Shown piece by piece: positions 1 through 8,861 of a stretch of 64,000 bases of DNA (positions within the stretch are counted from its first letter, which is position 1; every line of letters begins with the position of its first letter). Source of the DNA: JAWWOL01 sp033851545 (GTDB lineage Bacteria > Actinomycetota > Actinomycetes > JAWWOL01); NCBI GenBank assembly GCA_033851545.1, contig JAWWOO010000003.1, forward strand, positions 56,695 through 120,694, given 5' to 3'. Both the position numbers and the translations under genes were made by a program. A model generated the notes under the pieces. It saw only the letters and a list, made by a program, of their open reading frames with translations. It had not been told where the DNA came from and made no database searches.

Positions 1-293
1 AATAGGGACAACAGGACCAGTAGCAGCGACACCGCGTTGGTGCCCCGAGAGATTGTGTCGTGCAGCGTGCTCCCAGCTGTGGTCGCTCCCCGCTCAAAGG
101 CAGGGTCCACTAGGACCAGTACTGCTTGTCCGCAGCCGACGACGTAGAGCAGCATGATCGATGGCTGCATGCGGCCGCGTTGAGCAGCACTCACCAGCGC
201 TGGGCCGACAACGACGGCCCAAGTCGCTACCGTTGCCGCGATCGCCAGCAGCATGACCATGCTCCACCAGCCGTGCGTCAGGGAATGCGTCAT
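1..293 (-). CDS. Partial membrane protein, polysaccharide polymerase-like (3' end off window)
   Basis: Only the first 97 or so residues are present; the gene runs off the left edge. It starts at an ATG whose first four bases overlap the stop of the upstream glycosyltransferase (ATGA), so it is the last visible gene of a four-gene minus-strand operon. The visible part has two or three hydrophobic stretches (about residues 9-35, 45-63 and 85-97) joined by short polar loops. Position behind a flippase and glycosyltransferases suggests an O-antigen ligase/polymerase (Wzy-like) protein. No diagnostic motif is visible, so the role is inferred from context. Confidence 0.6.
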   Translation of the reverse strand, partial: MTHSLTHGWWSMVMLLAIAATVATWAVVVGPALVSAAQRGRMQPSIMLLYVVGCGQAVLVLVDPAFERGATTAGSTLHDTISRGTNAVSLLLVLLSL

Positions 294-1105
294 TTCCCAC
301 CGCCCCCTAGTGCGACTAGGTACGGCTTGACGAAATACGCGGGTGCTGCCGGTCCAGCGTGTCGGAGGCAGAATACCGACCATGCTCGTGGCGGGAGCGC
401 CTTTACGGAAGTCACGGCGCGGAGGCGTGCGGTTCTTCCGTGTTGTGTGACGGGCTGATTCAGTTCGCAAAGGCCCAGGCTGCCGGGGGCTTGTTGCATA
501 AGGATCCCAGCGCGCCTGGCTCGCAGCCCGAAGTCTATATCCCCCATCGCGTGGGGGAAGTGGACATCTGGACCACCTAGTCGCTGTCCAACCTCCACCG
601 GGATCAGGACGACGTTGCCGTTGAACGTGTCCACCGTTGTCACCGTCGGCAGAATCCCGACACGCCGGAAGTCGAGGGGCCGCCGCCCCCGGAGCATTCC
701 ACCATAGGTGGGCTCGCCGAGAGAGCCTCGCAGTTGTCCGATCACAATCCCTGGCTCTCCCTGGGCGACGCTCACATCGAGGAGCCGCTGGACTGCATCA
801 ACATCTAGTACGACGTCGTCGTTCAGCCACATTATGTAGTCGGCCGCGGAGGCCTCCGGCGACATGGTCGCGGTTCTCATGCCGGCTCCCCAGTAGCAGG
901 TGGAAGGGACAGTGAGAACGACGGCGCTTGGATGCAGCCGACGTACCTCCGTGGCGGTGCCGTCGGGGCTACTGGCGTCGACGAGCACAACTTTGAGCGC
1001 AAAGGATGTGCCGAGGCCCGCCTGCTGGACAATGCTGCGCAGGCAGTCCAACGTCTTGACACGACGGTTGTACGAGGTGATCAGAACCGCGACTGTTGGG
1101 GTCAC
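290..1105 (-). CDS. Family 2 glycosyltransferase
   Basis: Protein of 271 residues that should transfer a nucleotide-activated sugar onto a growing glycan at the cytoplasmic face. GT2 signatures are visible: an N-terminal SYNRR segment near residue 11, VDASSPDGT near 42-50, and a metal-binding-type NDD at 95-97. The GTG start overlaps the stop of the flippase gene by four bases (GTGA), which favours it over longer in-frame starts that would run far into that gene. It is a clear paralogue of the GT2 gene at 5160-5987: both share YWGAGM/YWAGGM, LNDDVVL, PTYGG and a C-terminal VFCxRH block. The donor sugar is unknown. Confidence 0.88.
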   Translation of the reverse strand: MTPTVAVLITSYNRRVKTLDCLRSIVQQAGLGTSFALKVVLVDASSPDGTATEVRRLHPSAVVLTVPSTCYWGAGMRTATMSPEASAADYIMWLNDDVVLDVDAVQRLLDVSVAQGEPGIVIGQLRGSLGEPTYGGMLRGRRPLDFRRVGILPTVTTVDTFNGNVVLIPVEVGQRLGGPDVHFPHAMGDIDFGLRARRAGILMQQAPGSLGLCELNQPVTQHGRTARLRAVTSVKALPPRAWSVFCLRHAGPAAPAYFVKPYLVALGGGGK

Positions 1106-2619
1106 GCTACAAGCCTCTCGATCAGTGGACGGGCCTGGCGCAGCGGCAGCCGATCCGTCAGGTGTAGCTGCCTGGTTGCCCGTCGAACCGGCCACGCGGG
1201 CCTCGTAGCAACCGTCCCTAGCAGTAACAGCGGGCAGACGATCACGACGACTGCAAGCGCGGCGACGCCGGACAGGACATGACAGACCGCGATGGCCGCA
1301 GTCGCCGCTGGGACGGCAATCGCACACGCGCTGCCATATGACTGACCCAGGCTCCTTAATGTCACCCCGAACCTGGCACGGATGAGGGCCAGGTACCCAA
1401 CGTGCCGAACTACCTCGCCGGACAGCCAGACCAACGCGAAGGCAAATAGGCCCGCCTTTATGGCTACGGCGATGGCCAGCCCGCCTATGACGATGCTCAT
1501 GTGGACCATCTGGATGCTGGCCTTCTGCCGCAGCAGGCCCTGCCCTTCGCAGGCAACTGCCGGGACCTGGGTCAGGGTGTTGAACAACACTGCCACACAA
1601 ACGATCGGAAGGATGTCGGCGGCTGTCCGCCATCTGGGGCCGAGGACAGTGGTGACCAAGGGGTGTGCAGCGACGGAGGCAAGCGCCAGAACCGGTATAC
1701 ATGCCGCGGACAGAAGTGATAACCCGTAGTCCAAGCCTCGCCGTACCTGAAGCACTGACCCCCGCGCGAAGGCCGGCAGGAGTGCGCGGGTAATGGTCTG
1801 GCCGAGGTACTGCAATGGGAGGCCGACGAGGGAAGAGGCTCGGTTGTACTCGCCCAGTTGCGTGGCACCGCCGACCCGCCCGACCATCGCGCTATCGAGG
1901 TTGGAGCTCCAGAACTCAAGAAAGCCGATGCCGGAGACTGCGGTGCCGAAGCGAAGCAAGCCGGCCATGTCCTTGGTCGGCAAGGCCGGCACGTGAGGAC
2001 CGCCAGCGAGCGTTAGTAGCAACACACTCCGCGTGGTTGTCTGGACCAGCGATGCCGCCACCAGGCTGTACGCGCCCAGCCCTAGCGCGGCGCAGGGGAT
2101 CCCTACGGCGAGAAAGCCGACTGCGTATGACACGCCTTCGGCCAGCGCAATGCGGCGGAAGTCGTGACGACGGCGCAGCATCGAGGAGGGAGTCGTACCG
2201 AAGGCGTCGAGGACGAAAACACAGGCGAGAGCCGCCGTGACTCCGACTGCACCCTTCTGGTGGGTCAGGGACGCGAGCGGTTTGGCGATGGCCAGCACGA
2301 CACCGGTCAGGGCCAGCCCGGCAGCAATGCAGGCCCCGTGCGCCTGCCGGATCATGAGCGGTGTCAGGCGGGGTGCTTGAACCAGCGCGGCGCCCAGGCC
2401 AAGGTCGGCCAGATAGCTGACAAGGCGCAGGACGATGCCGGCAATGGCGAACGTGCCGAAGGACGCCGGGTCGAGCAGGCGGGACACGGATGCGAGAAAG
2501 CAGAGCTGCATGGCGATCGTCGCGACCTGGAGCAGACCCAGCCAGCTGACGCTCGAGATGGTATGGCTGGTGAGGGAGCGGGCTGTTGCCCCGGTCTCGG
2601 GCCGCGAGGGTCGGGTCAC
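1102..2619 (-). CDS. Wzx-type polysaccharide flippase
   Basis: Integral membrane protein of about 505 residues with a series of hydrophobic helices (12-14 expected), of the oligosaccharide flippase/MATE-like superfamily (polysaccharide biosynthesis family). It should move lipid-linked repeat units across the membrane. The segment DPASFGTFAIAGIV near the N-terminus and the paired helix pattern are typical. The GTG start overlaps the stop of the upstream glycosyltransferase by four bases, and its own stop overlaps the next gene by four, indicating tight translational coupling. A longer in-frame ATG exists but would extend over 100 bases into the preceding gene. Confidence 0.85.
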   Translation of the reverse strand: MTRPSRPETGATARSLTSHTISSVSWLGLLQVATIAMQLCFLASVSRLLDPASFGTFAIAGIVLRLVSYLADLGLGAALVQAPRLTPLMIRQAHGACIAAGLALTGVVLAIAKPLASLTHQKGAVGVTAALACVFVLDAFGTTPSSMLRRRHDFRRIALAEGVSYAVGFLAVGIPCAALGLGAYSLVAASLVQTTTRSVLLLTLAGGPHVPALPTKDMAGLLRFGTAVSGIGFLEFWSSNLDSAMVGRVGGATQLGEYNRASSLVGLPLQYLGQTITRALLPAFARGSVLQVRRGLDYGLSLLSAACIPVLALASVAAHPLVTTVLGPRWRTAADILPIVCVAVLFNTLTQVPAVACEGQGLLRQKASIQMVHMSIVIGGLAIAVAIKAGLFAFALVWLSGEVVRHVGYLALIRARFGVTLRSLGQSYGSACAIAVPAATAAIAVCHVLSGVAALAVVVIVCPLLLLGTVATRPAWPVRRATRQLHLTDRLPLRQARPLIERLVA

Positions 2620-3770
2620 AAGGACGCCTCCTCTGAAGTGATGCGAGCAAGCAGTGCCCGGGCCTGTCGGTGTTGGCCCATGTTGTCCCAGGCAAACTGT
2701 CGCGCCGCTTCGCCGTCTCGGATGAGCCACCCTTCACCCGCGGCGATGAGCTTCTCCACTGTGGCGACTACGGACTCCGGAGAGTCACAGAGATGCAGGC
2801 CTGGCCGTTCACCGAACAGTTCGAGATACCCGGGATGCCTGGTCGTGACGTGTGACACTCCGGCGGCGAGGGAGATCGGTAGCCGGTCTGAAAAGTACGC
2901 TTCCTCGGCCGGGAAGTAGTCCCAGTTGGCTGAGGTCCAGGCGGAGCGAAGCACCGCCGTCTGGTCTGAGTAGGCCACGGGTCCTTGAGCGCCCAAGCCC
3001 TGCCATCCCCGCCCGAAGATGCCTGCCTTGCTACCGAATCGCTTCTGCAGAAGGCGCACGAGCGCCACCCGCCCGGCCGCACCAGGCAGTCTGCGCCAGG
3101 GCAGCCGAGAATGATTGTGGTTTGCGATGAATACGACATCGAACTGTCGGTCGGCGGAGGGCGTCCATGCGGTGCCAAACCGGTCGTCGTCGTAGGCATG
3201 CGGCGCGTAGAGGAAACGACGTGCTCCGGAGCGGAGAAAGGCCTGCCGGAAGTCGGTCACACCACATCCAAGGACCACGTCGGCCTGGCCGGTGATCAGT
3301 CTCGCGTCCGGAGGCAATGGTTTGCCCCGACCAAAGGGGTCCATGTCGTGGTAAGCCAACGTGGCCCCTGGCGCGGCAGCGCGCAGATCCGACAAGATCC
3401 TTGGCGTCAGGCCGCCGTGGCCAAGGTGCTGAATCAAGATCACGGTGGGCTCGTCGAGGCGTGCCGTGGCGATGAGCCGCTCCCACACTTCCGACGAGCG
3501 GGCGCTTTGCTGCTCGTACTGCAGCGGAAAGGCGGTGTAGCGCTCGAGCTCGCCCGCCGCCAACAGCGCCTCGAAGCCGCGCCGCAGGCCTGGCTGCGCA
3601 TCGGGTTCGGTGCCATTCGGGACGAACAACAGTCGAAGGTTGGCTGGGAGCGGCTGGCTGTCGTACCAGCTGTCCAGCCGGGCGGTGAGCGGTAGTTGCG
3701 TCGATGCAAGCCCGAGGCCGCCAGGGCTGGACTGGGACGTCAGGTTCGGCGCCGGAGCCTGCTCTTGCAT
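2616..3770 (-). CDS. CgeB-like glycosyltransferase (group 1)
   Basis: Protein of 384 residues; first gene of the minus-strand polysaccharide operon. It has the layout of CgeB/spore-maturation-type GT-B transferases: an N-terminal Rossmann half, then a C-terminal half (after about residue 250) with ADVVLGCG, a segment around FSDRLPISLAAG and HPGYLELFGERPGLHL, followed by a DSPESVVATVEKLIA helix typical of the glycosyl-transferase group 1 family. The first 40 residues are proline-rich and look like a linker, so a start further in is possible. Substrate unknown. Confidence 0.75.
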   Translation of the reverse strand: MQEQAPAPNLTSQSSPGGLGLASTQLPLTARLDSWYDSQPLPANLRLLFVPNGTEPDAQPGLRRGFEALLAAGELERYTAFPLQYEQQSARSSEVWERLIATARLDEPTVILIQHLGHGGLTPRILSDLRAAAPGATLAYHDMDPFGRGKPLPPDARLITGQADVVLGCGVTDFRQAFLRSGARRFLYAPHAYDDDRFGTAWTPSADRQFDVVFIANHNHSRLPWRRLPGAAGRVALVRLLQKRFGSKAGIFGRGWQGLGAQGPVAYSDQTAVLRSAWTSANWDYFPAEEAYFSDRLPISLAAGVSHVTTRHPGYLELFGERPGLHLCDSPESVVATVEKLIAAGEGWLIRDGEAARQFAWDNMGQHRQARALLARITSEEASL

Positions 3771-4035
3771 GCGGGGTGGCCTTTGCGTTCGTCGGTCGGG
3801 CGGACAGGTGGGCTATCGGCAGGTTTCGGCCCAGGGCTGAGCGTCGGGATCCAGCGGATTAGGCCATTGGGGTGACGGGTCGCTGCCAGCTCCTGGTACT
3901 CACCCGCGTCGTATCGGCAACCTCCCTGCCGAGCCGTAGGCACAAGTGGGCAGAACTTCACCCGAACGGCGGATTGCTGCGACCCGGCGGAGGACGGCCG
4001 TGGCACGATCTACTCGTGAAGGCGACCGAACGCTG

Positions 4036-5163
4036 GTGAGGATCGCCCACGTCGTCACCCTGGTCAGCGCCGACGGCGCGTTCGGCGGCCCGCTCAGCGT
4101 CGCCCTGGGTCAGGTCGCCGAGCTGGCCCGCCGCGGTCACACGATGACGCTCTACGCGGGCTGGGACGGGGTGGGCACCGTCGACCTGCCGGACAACGTC
4201 GACGTACGGCTGCACAAGGTCCGCTCCTGGATGCCCAACGCCGGGCTTGCCGGGCTGATCTCGCCCAAGATGGCGTTCGAGATCGACGCCCGGACCGCGG
4301 AGCACGACGTCGCCCACCTCCATCAGGGCCGGGACCTGGTCAGCGTCAGCGCCGGCTACATGGCGACCACCCGCGGCCTGCCATACCTCGTCCAGACGCA
4401 CGGCATGATCGGCCCCGACTCCCGCCGCAAGGCCCGGATCCTGGACCGGCTGGTCACCAGGCGGGTGCTCAAGAGGGCGTCGCAGGTGCTGTCGCTGACC
4501 GAGGAGGAGGACGCGGCGCTGGACCAGGTCGTGCCCGGCCTCGCGGTCACCCGGCTCCGCAACGGGATCGGGGCGGCTCCCGAGCTGCCCGGTCCGGACC
4601 CGGCCGCACGGCCGGTCGTGCTGTTCTGCGCCCGGCTCAGCCGCCGCAAGCGGGTCCTGGCCTTCGCCCTGCTCGCCGTGGAACTGCTCGACCGTGGCGT
4701 CGACGCCGACTTCGTGGCCGTAGGCCCGGACGAAGGCGACCTGGCCGAGTTCCTCACGTTCGTCGAGTCCAAGGGCCGCTCAGACCGGATCCGGTACGAG
4801 GGCGCGGTGCCGCCGGCCCGCGTACGGGAGCGGCTCGCGCAGGCGACGGTCTTCGTCCTGCCGAGCGTGGACGAGCCGTTCCCGATGACCGTCCTGGAGG
4901 CGCTCTCGGTCGGTACGCCAACGGTCGTGACCGACTCCTGCCACATCGGCGCCGACCTGGCGACCCGCGGTGCGGTGGTGGTCAGCCCGCCCGCCGCCAG
5001 CCAGCTCGCCGATGCGGTCTTCGGCCTGCTCGCCGACCCGGCGAAGCGCCTCGCGATGGGCGAGGCCGGACGCCAGGCCGTACGGGACGCGTACGGGATC
5101 GGGGCCGTCGTCGACCAGCTCGAGGGCGCGTACGAAGCGGCCGTTGCGGCGGTCCGGAGCTAA
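4036..5163 (+). CDS. Family 4 glycosyltransferase
   Basis: GT-B protein of about 375 residues. The N-terminus reads as a typical GT4 acceptor domain (RIAHVVTLVSADGAFGGP) and the C-terminal donor site carries the conserved E-x7-E type block DEPFPMTVLEALSVGTP followed by VTDSCHIG. I chose the GTG that opens directly into the first beta strand; an in-frame ATG at 3946 would add 30 residues of low-complexity Arg/Thr-rich sequence with no family match. The gene is divergent from the operon on its left and its stop overlaps the stop of the opposing GT2 gene by four bases. Confidence 0.85.
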   Translation: MRIAHVVTLVSADGAFGGPLSVALGQVAELARRGHTMTLYAGWDGVGTVDLPDNVDVRLHKVRSWMPNAGLAGLISPKMAFEIDARTAEHDVAHLHQGRDLVSVSAGYMATTRGLPYLVQTHGMIGPDSRRKARILDRLVTRRVLKRASQVLSLTEEEDAALDQVVPGLAVTRLRNGIGAAPELPGPDPAARPVVLFCARLSRRKRVLAFALLAVELLDRGVDADFVAVGPDEGDLAEFLTFVESKGRSDRIRYEGAVPPARVRERLAQATVFVLPSVDEPFPMTVLEALSVGTPTVVTDSCHIGADLATRGAVVVSPPAASQLADAVFGLLADPAKRLAMGEAGRQAVRDAYGIGAVVDQLEGAYEAAVAAVRS

Positions 5164-5987
5164 CGCCCCGACCGGAGCACGGCCGTCCAGTCCCAGAGCA
5201 GGTAGCGCAGACCTCGCACCCCGCCGTGCCGCCAGCAGAAGACCGCCCACTCGCGGGGCGGCATCCCGGTCGGCGCGCACATCAGCCGGATCCGCTCGCG
5301 GCGCGGCAGTGACGCGTCCTTCCAGGACCCGGCGACCGGGTTGCGAGCGCACGAGCCGACCGGCCTCAAACTGAGCAGCACCTCGATGCCCAGCCGGTTG
5401 GCCCGCAGCGAGTAGTCGAAATCGGCGAAGCCGTGCCGGAACGATGGGGACAGCCCACCCAGCCGGGCATAGGCGTCGTGGCCGACCAGGACCGCGTTGC
5501 CGTTCATCCCCTCGATCTGCCCGTCGGGATCGTCGGTGAGGGTGTAGCCGAACGGCCGCGACCGGGTCCGCCCGCGGTAGCCCCCGTAAGTCGGCGCGCC
5601 AGAGACCGGGTCGACGACCTGCCCCACCACCAGCCGGTCCCGCCGGCCGCCCGCCCTTTCGAGCAGCGTGACCAGCGCGTCCGGTCTGAGGACGACGTCG
5701 TCGTTGAGCATCAGGATGTGGTCGAAGGGCTCGACCAGCTCCTCGAACCCGCGTCGCATCCCGCCGGCCCAGTAGAGGTCCCCCGACCCTCGTACGACCA
5801 CGTCGCCCGGCCGGCGCACCCGGGCCAGCATCTCGCTGGTGCCGTCGGTCGAGCCGTCGTCGACGACCACCCGCCGCAGCTCCACGCCGGCTGCGGTCGC
5901 GGCAGCGTCCAGCAACTCCAGGCACCGCTCGGTCGTGTCACGCCGGTCGTGCACCGTCATCACGGCGACGACGCGGACCCCGGCCAA
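5160..5987 (-). CDS. Family 2 glycosyltransferase
   Basis: Protein of 275 residues with canonical GT2 motifs: MTVHDRRDTTERCL at 10-23, VVDDGSTDGT at 41-50 and LNDDVVL around 94-100, plus a later DFDYSLRANRLG segment. It lies 4 bases downstream of the GDP-mannose dehydratase gene and very likely forms an operon with it, which hints at a deoxyhexose donor (GDP-fucose or GDP-rhamnose type), though no reductase or epimerase for the 4-keto intermediate is visible. It is a paralogue of the GT2 enzyme at 290-1105. Confidence 0.87.
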   Translation of the reverse strand: MAGVRVVAVMTVHDRRDTTERCLELLDAAATAAGVELRRVVVDDGSTDGTSEMLARVRRPGDVVVRGSGDLYWAGGMRRGFEELVEPFDHILMLNDDVVLRPDALVTLLERAGGRRDRLVVGQVVDPVSGAPTYGGYRGRTRSRPFGYTLTDDPDGQIEGMNGNAVLVGHDAYARLGGLSPSFRHGFADFDYSLRANRLGIEVLLSLRPVGSCARNPVAGSWKDASLPRRERIRLMCAPTGMPPREWAVFCWRHGGVRGLRYLLWDWTAVLRSGR

Positions 5988-5991
5988 GGGC

Positions 5992-7008
5992 TCAGCGGGC
6001 GTCAGCGCGAACGTGCCTGCCGTTGAGCTGGTCGTCCAGGAACTTGCAGTCGGCCGCGACCATGATCCGGGCGAGCTCGTCCCAGTGCGTGGTGGCCTTC
6101 CAGCCCAGCACCTTCTCGGACTTGGCCGGGTCGCCGAGCAGGTAGTCGACCTCGCTCGGCCGGTAGTAGGCCGGGTCGACCTCGACGTAGGGCTCCCAGT
6201 CGAGCCCGACGGCCTGGAACGCGGCCGCCACGAACTCCTGCACCGTCGCGCCGACGCCGGTGGCCAGCACGTAGTCGCCCGGCTCGTCGGCCTGCAGCAT
6301 CCGCCACATGCCCTCGACGTACTCCGGCGCGTAGCCCCAGTCGCGGATCGCGTCGAGGTTGCCGAGGTAGAGCTTGTCCTGGATGCCGGCCTTGATCCGG
6401 GCCACCGCGCGGGTGATCTTGCGGGTGACGAACGTCTCGCCGCGGCGGGGGGACTCGTGGTTGAACAGGATCCCGTTGGCGGTGAACATGTCGTACGCCT
6501 CGCGGTAGTTCACCGTGGCCCAGTACGAGTAGATCTTCGCCACGCCGTAGGGCGACCGCGGGTGGAACGGCGTGTCCTCGTTCTGCGGCGGCGGGGTGGA
6601 CCCGTACAGCTCGGAGGTCGAGGCCTGGTAGAGGCGGATGTCGAGCTTGGACGCCCGCACGGCCTCGAGCAGCCGCATGGTGCCGAGGCCGGTGACGTCG
6701 CCGGTGTATTCAGGCACCTCGAAGCTGACCTTGACGTGACTCTGCGCGCCCAGGTTGTAGACCTCGTCGGGCTGCACGTCGCGGAGCAGGTTGACCATCG
6801 ACGAGGAGTCGCCGAGGTCTCCGTAGTGCAGGAACAGGCTCCGGTGGTCGGTGTGCGCGTCCTGGTAGACGTCGTCGAGCCGCTCGCGGTTGAACGTCGA
6901 GGCGCGGCGCACGACGCCGTGCACCTCGTACCCCTTGCTCAGCAGCAGCTCGGCGAGATAGGAGCCGTCCTGGCCGGTGATGCCGGTGATGAGGGCGCTC
7001 TTGGCCAT
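5992..7008 (-). CDS. gmd: GDP-mannose 4,6-dehydratase
   Basis: Short-chain dehydrogenase/reductase of 338 residues that converts GDP-D-mannose to GDP-4-keto-6-deoxymannose, precursor of fucose, 6-deoxytalose, rhamnose or perosamine. The NADP site TGITGQDGSYLAE (9-21) is the Gmd-specific version of GxxGxxG; VVRRASTFNRERLDD is typical of the family. The catalytic YxxxK occurs in SPYGVAKIYSYW, followed by FNHESPRRGETFVTRKI, a near-invariant Gmd block. Length is normal. The gene sits in a minus-strand cluster with the APS kinase gene upstream and a GT2 gene 4 bases downstream. Confidence 0.96.
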   Translation of the reverse strand: MAKSALITGITGQDGSYLAELLLSKGYEVHGVVRRASTFNRERLDDVYQDAHTDHRSLFLHYGDLGDSSSMVNLLRDVQPDEVYNLGAQSHVKVSFEVPEYTGDVTGLGTMRLLEAVRASKLDIRLYQASTSELYGSTPPPQNEDTPFHPRSPYGVAKIYSYWATVNYREAYDMFTANGILFNHESPRRGETFVTRKITRAVARIKAGIQDKLYLGNLDAIRDWGYAPEYVEGMWRMLQADEPGDYVLATGVGATVQEFVAAAFQAVGLDWEPYVEVDPAYYRPSEVDYLLGDPAKSEKVLGWKATTHWDELARIMVAADCKFLDDQLNGRHVRADAR

Positions 7009-7064
7009 GATGGTGGTCTTCCTCCGGTGAGCAGTGTGACCGCATCTCCCCGAGCGGCCGTCCG

Positions 7065-8216
7065 TCAGCCTAGCGCCATCTGCTTCATCACAAGATGCAC
7101 CGCCTCGTCGACGCTCGTCTCGGTGGTGTCCACAGTGACGTCGGCGTCCAGCGGCATCTCGTACGGGTCGCTGATCCCGGTGAACTCGGTCAGCAGGCCC
7201 GCGCGGGCCTTGGCGTAGAGGCCCTTGCGGTCCCGCGCCTCGCAGACCTCGAGCGGCGTGGAGACGTGGACGAGCACGAAACGCCCGTACCGCTCGACCA
7301 TCGCCCGGGCCGCTGCCCGCGTGGCGGCGTACGGCGCGATCGGGGCGCAGATCGCGACGCCGCCGTGCTTGGTGACCTCGGCGGCGACGAAGCCGATCCG
7401 CCGGATGTTGGTCTCCCGGTCGGCCTTGGAGAAGCCCAACCCGGCCGAGAGGTGGGTACGGACGACGTCGCCGTCGAGCAAGGTCACCGTACGGCCGGCC
7501 TGGGCCAGCCGGACGGCCAGCAGCGCGGCCACCGTCGACTTGCCGGACCCGGACAGGCCGGTGAAGAAGATCGTCACGCCGGCGCCGTGTCGGTGGAAGG
7601 CGGGGTCGGGCTCGAGCGGGTCCGCGACGCCGCGGGTGGCACCGTACGCCGCCGCCAGCTCGAGTGCCTCGGCCTCGGTCGCGGCCTCCAGCGGCAGCAG
7701 CACCAGCGTCACCCCGCGCGGCTGGGTCAGCGAGCGCCAGGCGGCGACCCGGGCGTGGTGCAGCGGGTCGAGCGGATCGGTCCCTGCCAGGACCAGCACG
7801 ATCGCCGGCCCTTCACCGAGCAGCTCGTCCAGGTCCTCGGCGAGCGGGGGAGTCGTAGCGACGACCGCGATGGCACCGGGCTCGTACGGCGTCGGGGACC
7901 GCCACAGCTCGCGGTGGTCGGGACGGGTCGGGCGCCGCAGCGGGGCGACCTCCCCCCGTACCCCGCCCTCGATGACGGCTGTCACGCCCATCAACGCCAG
8001 CAGCACGCCCTCGGAGTCGCGCAGGGCGAACGTCTCGCCGCTCGCGTGGCCGGGCGGTGCCGGCAGCTCGAACGGCGTCGGCAGGGCGCCGACCATGACC
8101 ATGTCGAGCCGACCCGCGTCGACCGGCGACAGGGTGAGGCTGGTGAGGCCGGCGGCGTCGGCGGTCAGCGCTGCCGCGTCCTCAGGAGTGACCAGCAGAT
8201 CGCCCGGCAGGTTCAT
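7065..8216 (-). CDS. cysC: Adenylyl-sulfate kinase with N-terminal extension
   Basis: Protein of about 383 residues. The C-terminal half is a complete APS kinase: P-loop GLSGSGKST, LDGDVVRTHLSAGLGFSK, DRETNIRRIGFVA and the FTGISDPYE region, so it should phosphorylate adenylyl sulfate to PAPS. The N-terminal 200 or so residues are not needed for kinase activity and look like a divergent ATP-sulfurylase-type domain, similar in layout to Sat-CysC fusions, but I see no catalytic HxxH there, so it is probably not active as a sulfurylase; separate CysD and CysN genes lie at 10.6-12.8 kb. An ATG after the end of the lipoprotein gene was chosen as start. Next downstream is gmd, 56 bases away. Confidence 0.88.
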   Translation of the reverse strand: MNLPGDLLVTPEDAAALTADAAGLTSLTLSPVDAGRLDMVMVGALPTPFELPAPPGHASGETFALRDSEGVLLALMGVTAVIEGGVRGEVAPLRRPTRPDHRELWRSPTPYEPGAIAVVATTPPLAEDLDELLGEGPAIVLVLAGTDPLDPLHHARVAAWRSLTQPRGVTLVLLPLEAATEAEALELAAAYGATRGVADPLEPDPAFHRHGAGVTIFFTGLSGSGKSTVAALLAVRLAQAGRTVTLLDGDVVRTHLSAGLGFSKADRETNIRRIGFVAAEVTKHGGVAICAPIAPYAATRAAARAMVERYGRFVLVHVSTPLEVCEARDRKGLYAKARAGLLTEFTGISDPYEMPLDADVTVDTTETSVDEAVHLVMKQMALG

Positions 8217-8242
8217 GACTGAGCAGCCTAGGGCCGCCGGGG

Positions 8243-8674
8243 TCAGCCGAGGCTGCCGGGCTTGCTCGCGGTCAAGGTGCCGGACTTGCTGACGACGAGC
8301 GCGATCTCGATCCTGCCGCCGCAACCAGCTCCCAACGGCTTGAACGTCTGCGCCTGGGTGGTCATCGAGACGTCCAGAGTGCGGCCGTCGGCGGCGGTGA
8401 GCTGGACCCGTACGGACACCGGCCCAGTCGGCAGGTCGGTCCAAAGGCCCAGGTCGTCCGGCTTGGTCCCGGTTGCCGGCTTGCAGACGCCGGCGAGGCA
8501 GATGGTGGCGGTGATCGAGGTCGGGTCGGGGCCGCCCGAGGCCCATGCCCCGGCATCGAGATGGACGCCCGGGCTGAGGTAGACGCCTTCACACGACGGC
8601 GCGGCGCAGCCGGACCCGGCTCCCAGCATGAGCAGCGCGAGGACGGCGGCGGTCAGGTCACGTCGTGCCGACAT
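8243..8674 (-). CDS. Putative small lipoprotein
   Basis: Protein of 143 residues, unknown function. It begins with a short Arg-containing n-region, a hydrophobic stretch and a lipobox-like GAGSGC with Cys at residue 23, so it is probably exported and lipidated. The mature part has three further cysteines and predicted beta-rich character (alternating TxVxVQL-type strands), without a family I recognise. It is the first gene of the minus-strand cluster, 26 bases upstream of the APS kinase gene. Confidence 0.65.
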   Translation of the reverse strand: MSARRDLTAAVLALLMLGAGSGCAAPSCEGVYLSPGVHLDAGAWASGGPDPTSITATICLAGVCKPATGTKPDDLGLWTDLPTGPVSVRVQLTAADGRTLDVSMTTQAQTFKPLGAGCGGRIEIALVVSKSGTLTASKPGSLG

Positions 8675-8861
8675 CGAGCACCCCCGCCGGCCCGAGTCAC
8701 TGCGTCACGACGGAACAGGGTCGCGCGCGTTGCCGAGCCGAGCCTATCCGCACAGAGCTGTGGCCGTTTCCGAGTCCGTTTCGGCGCCGCATAGGGTGGA
8801 CGAGCAGCCGCCGCCTCGCAGCGCGGGGCCACCTCACCTTCTCGACCCCTAGGAGAGCGCC

